DNA of 64,000 bases, taken from assembly GCA_965219005.1 (NCBI GenBank), contig CBDCMS010000003.1, positions 62,001-126,000 of the forward strand. The letters run 5' to 3'. Below the pieces are notes generated by a model that was not told where the DNA came from, made no database searches, and saw nothing but the letters and a program-made list of their open reading frames with translations. The position numbers and the translations under genes were made by a program. Position 1 is the stretch's first letter. Each line of letters starts with the position of its first letter. Positions 61,174 through 64,000 of this stretch are shown here, piece after piece. This stretch comes from CAUZIZ01 sp965219005 (GTDB taxonomy: Bacteria > Acidobacteriota > UBA6911 > RPQK01 > JAJDTT01).

Positions 61174-61554
61174 CAGATATCCCTGTCCACTCCGCGAGGG
61201 CTCAAAACGGCCAATTGTAACCAGAAATGTAGCCGCGCCCACCCAACTCCAGCCAACGCCAACCAAGAGAAGGTCCGCTTGGAAGGGGACAGCCGGTGGG
61301 TCCTACGAGCACTAGCTTCGCGCTCAGCTGTCCAGGTCGGCACTGAAACGAAGTTTGGTTGGGCGTCCGATTTCATTGCGCGATCGAAGGACCGCTTCCA
61401 GAACCGGTCACTCAGATCTTGCCTGGAAACGTCTGAACGAAGGACTGGTAACACCTGCGGACATTCAGGTCTTCCGCGCGGCAGGATACTTCCTCGGACG
61501 CAGCGCCGACACCAAGGTCCTGGTCATCTCCATTGTCTCGGACTGAGTCTTGAT
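61174..61554. other. Region without a supportable gene
   Basis: About 380 bp between the distal attachment repeat and the end of the kinase gene contain a frame ending 'NEGLVTPADIQVFRAAGYF' and '..VLVISIVSD', which could be the tail of an unrecognised gene, but no start, domain or composition supports it. It might be a remnant of the integrated element's original flank. Confidence 0.4.
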
Positions 61555-64000
61555 TCACCGATCTGTGGGCACCAGCCGCTTGAGTTCTTCGATCCAGTTA
61601 AGGACAACGTGTATTTGTGTTGCAGACTCCTGTGTGCTTGCTTTGATCATCAGAAACCGGCGACCGTCCGGCGCTATGTCATAATCACCACGATAAGACC
61701 CTGACGTAAAGACCCTCGGTTTGCCTACTCTGAAACTCGGTTGCCTCTGAACAGAAACCGCCATCATGTGCTCCATCGTGTGCTCACCGTCGCGAAAGAA
61801 GATCTCTTTGCCATCCGGTGCCCAACGTGGAAAACTACCACCGTCCGTTGAGATCGGAATGGATAGTCCTTTGGCCGGATAGCGTTTGACGTACACATTG
61901 AAGCTCCCTGAACGGTTGGAGGTGAACGCGATCCAAAGTCCGTCTGGAGAGAAGACGGGTCGAAGTTCGTGAAACTGGGTTGCATGGAAGGGTTCGGGCT
62001 TTGAGCCCCCGTCCAACTGAAGCGTAAAAAGGTCAAAATCACCCCCTTCATCCCGCTCTGAAAAGGCCAGCACTTTCCCGTCGGGGGAGCAGGCGCCGGG
62101 AATCTGCGCGTGCCCTCTTTCGAAAAGCTGCTCAGCCTGACCCCTGCCGTCCGTGGGTATCCACCATATATCTCGTCCTCCTACAGTCTTTTGCGCAAAG
62201 AAGAGCCTAGTACCATTAGGGCGGCTCCAAACGGGGGATTGAGGAGGGCGGCTCCAAACGGGGGATTGAGCGCTAAGAGTCGTCACTGGGGTCAGGAGGC
62301 ATCGCTCGATCTCGCAAGTCCAGATGGCCTGTTGACGACCTTCCTTGATCCCTGTAATCGCCAGACGCTTGCCGTCCGGGGAAAGCCTCGGCTGAAACAG
62401 CTGCATCTGGGTTTCGACAAAGGACTCCTCAACTCCCCGACGATCGACCCAGACTAACCCGTCCTCGGGGTCCGGCAGTCCGGATACATATGCGAGTGCT
62501 CCACTCTCGGCGATTGGCACCGCTCCCCAAGCTGCCATCCACACATCATCCAGCACCGGCACAGCAGGCCCCTGAACCTCCAGGGAATCCAGATCGAAAG
62601 GTGCCGCCAGCAGGGAGCTGCCCTGAGCGCAAAGCAGGTGCCCGGTGGACACGTAACGGCCCTTCGTACACCTATCCACAAGAATACGTTGCTGGCCAGT
62701 GTCTAAGGAGAGCACCCCAATGCTCGGTGTTTCCTGATCGATCTGGAAGAGCACTTCTCTGCCTCCCGGAAGGATCTGGGGCCATTTGATCCTTCCCTCT
62801 TCGATCAGTGGTTCCGGAGTACCCCCGCTTGAAGAAACCCGCCAGAGGCCGTCCCACTTACCGAAAATGATCCTGTCATTCTCTCCCCAGCTCCCGCCCC
62901 GGCCCACCCCCACCTCGCAGATTGTCAGGGGGTCTCCACCTAAGAGAGATACTTTCTTCAACTCGCCCGTGGCACGTTTGGGATCCGTAAAAAAGCCTAC
63001 CCACTTCCCGTCGGGGGAGAAAAACGGAGCCCAGCCACCTTCAGTGCCGGGAATCGGGCTAGCTTCAAGTTGATCTGTCGCACGCAGGTACAGCTGCTGG
63101 GTATCGTCTCGGGCGGCAGCGTAAACCACTTGGGTACCATCTGGCGATAGCGCCAACGACGGCGCCGCAGGAATAGTTTCACCATCAGGCAGAACAATAG
63201 AGAACCGGGTGACAGGTCGTGACCGCTGTTCATCGTAGTCAGGATTCCAGAGGAGAAAGCCGAGGAGCACACCCATCAGGAGAATCAGCAGACCAATCGC
63301 GACTGACGGGATGGGATGTCGCCACCAACCCGGTGTCGTTGTTGCCTCCTGCCCCGCAGGTTGGACCCCAAATGACGAGTCCGCCGCATCACTGGTGAGT
63401 TCTTCCAAATCGATCCGGACATCCGAAACGTGCTGATAGCGTCGATCCGGGTCCTTGGCCAGCATCTTCCGCACCGTGTGCGGGAGCACAATTGGTGTGC
63501 CGTCCAGATAATTCGTGACCGGAGCTGGTGTTTCCTTGAGGATAGCGTTCGAGGTCTCCACCGCAGAATCTTTCTGGAAGGGCTGGACTCCAGTGAGCAT
63601 CTCGTAGAGGACCACCCCAAAGGAGAAGATATCGGATCGCGTATCGACCCTTTCCCCGCGCGTTTGCTCGGGGGACATATAAGGCAGCGTGCCCACTCTG
63701 ACACCTGTTTCGGTCAGCTTGAGCTTTCCCTGACTGTCCATCTCTTCTGGGGGAATCAATCTCTTGGCGACACCAAAATCCATGACCTTCGGGTACCCCC
63801 CAGTCGTGAACATGATGTTTGAGGGTTTCAGGTCCCGATGGACGATCTGTAGTTTGTGGGCCGCTTCAAGGGCCTCGGCAATCTTGGCGGCGGTCTGAAG
63901 GGCTTCTTTCAGGGGAACTGGACCCTCCCTTAGCTTCTCCTCCAGAGTCATTCCCTGGACGTACTCCATCGCGATGAAGTCTCTACTGTCAATCTGATCC
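61555..64000 (-). CDS. Membrane Ser/Thr protein kinase with WD40-like (PD40) repeats, partial
   Basis: At least 814 residues are visible; the N-terminal start of the kinase is beyond the window end. Present are 'IVHRDLKPSNIMF' (catalytic loop), 'VMDFGVAKRL' (DFG), 'GTLPYMSPEQTRGERVDTRS' and 'DIFSFGVVLYEMLTG' (subdomains VIII-IX), then one transmembrane helix ('VAIGLLILLMGVLLGFLLW') and an extracellular TolB-like propeller with repeated 'LSPDG', 'FSPDGKWVGF' and 'APDGRRF' units. It probably senses an envelope or nutrient signal and phosphorylates cytoplasmic targets. A 9-residue unit is duplicated in the propeller. Confidence 0.92.
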   Translation of the reverse strand, partial: DQIDSRDFIAMEYVQGMTLEEKLREGPVPLKEALQTAAKIAEALEAAHKLQIVHRDLKPSNIMFTTGGYPKVMDFGVAKRLIPPEEMDSQGKLKLTETGVRVGTLPYMSPEQTRGERVDTRSDIFSFGVVLYEMLTGVQPFQKDSAVETSNAILKETPAPVTNYLDGTPIVLPHTVRKMLAKDPDRRYQHVSDVRIDLEELTSDAADSSFGVQPAGQEATTTPGWWRHPIPSVAIGLLILLMGVLLGFLLWNPDYDEQRSRPVTRFSIVLPDGETIPAAPSLALSPDGTQVVYAAARDDTQQLYLRATDQLEASPIPGTEGGWAPFFSPDGKWVGFFTDPKRATGELKKVSLLGGDPLTICEVGVGRGGSWGENDRIIFGKWDGLWRVSSSGGTPEPLIEEGRIKWPQILPGGREVLFQIDQETPSIGVLSLDTGQQRILVDRCTKGRYVSTGHLLCAQGSSLLAAPFDLDSLEVQGPAVPVLDDVWMAAWGAVPIAESGALAYVSGLPDPEDGLVWVDRRGVEESFVETQMQLFQPRLSPDGKRLAITGIKEGRQQAIWTCEIERCLLTPVTTLSAQSPVWSRPPQSPVWSRPNGTRLFFAQKTVGGRDIWWIPTDGRGQAEQLFERGHAQIPGACSPDGKVLAFSERDEGGDFDLFTLQLDGGSKPEPFHATQFHELRPVFSPDGLWIAFTSNRSGSFNVYVKRYPAKGLSIPISTDGGSFPRWAPDGKEIFFRDGEHTMEHMMAVSVQRQPSFRVGKPRVFTSGSYRGDYDIAPDGRRFLMIKASTQESATQIHVVLNWIEELKRLVPTDR
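62218..62270 (-). repeat. In-frame 27-bp tandem duplication in the kinase propeller
   Basis: Two direct copies of a 27-bp unit ('agggcggctccaaacggggg' and on) encode 'QSPVWSRPPQSPVWSRPN' in the propeller. The frame is preserved and nine residues are added at a loop, so the change may be neutral. Only one difference separates the copies, which shows the duplication is recent. Confidence 0.85.

Noticed and set aside
61355..61546. Plus-strand frame of 63 codons after the distal attachment repeat
   Set aside because: It has no ribosome-binding site, family or strong coding character; it is noted only as a possible gene tail.

Overview
The window looks like a chromosome segment of an uncultivated, free-living heterotroph, most plausibly an Acidobacteriota member or a relative. 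This is inferred from the gene mix (receptor kinases with WD40-like repeats, DUF4159, LIC_10091-type and ABHD18-type proteins, several Tat-exported PLP enzymes), not from a marker gene. GC content is moderately high. Cell-envelope genes (OmpA, a beta-barrel protein, many lipoproteins, Tat and Sec signals) point to a diderm bacterium.

Layout. 1-1706: the end of frdA and complete frdB, frdC and frdD, an E. coli-type fumarate reductase. 1707-7471: cytochrome c lipoprotein, arsenate reductase, Gfo/Idh/MocA oxidoreductase, a Tat-exported class V aminotransferase and small proteins of unknown function. 7698-11250: a hydroxyacid-oxoacid transhydrogenase and an HDOD-GGDEF regulator, separated by 0.7 kb of repeats. 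11475-12041: a probable selenoprotein, a thioredoxin-like protein with an in-frame UGA in a UxxC motif and a bacterial-type SECIS hairpin immediately downstream. 12127-18412: dipeptidase, OmpA lipoprotein, MFS transporter and an ankyrin protein with a Cys-rich, bacteriocin-like tail. 18679-20281: a graveyard of broken genes ending exactly at the 3' end of a tRNA-Thr. 20360-27247: two M16 peptidases, THEP1 NTPase, ABHD18-like hydrolase and AI-2E-type permease. 27365-37431: methyltransferase, a sigma/anti-sigma operon with envelope proteins, DUF4159 and LIC_10091-type genes, cyclophilin and aminotransferase.

37493-42618 is a rearranged zone. A sugar dehydrogenase has an in-frame amber codon, an apparently intact IS1595-type insertion sequence lacks a target duplication, a SurA/PpiC-like gene is beheaded, and there is a 61-bp inverted repeat. 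42619-56643 is again ordinary: a spermidine synthase-like membrane protein, MBL hydrolase, SMP-30 protein, a broken Nramp-type transporter, M81 peptidase, amidohydrolase, VapBC-like toxin-antitoxin, radical SAM and GH95-like genes. 56737-61173 is a decayed integrative element in tRNA-Leu, bounded by 79-bp direct repeats. It holds a chimeric SelA-like/tyrosine-recombinase gene, a complete SelA-like enzyme, a frameshifted acetamidase and an internally deleted kinase gene. The window ends inside a Ser/Thr kinase with WD40-like repeats.

Three families of short dispersed repeats (called R1, R2 and R3 here) recur between genes. The density of pseudogenes and repeats suggests active rearrangement, although single-base lesions could also be assembly errors. 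The selenoprotein and the tRNA-Leu element are the most rewarding places to look further.
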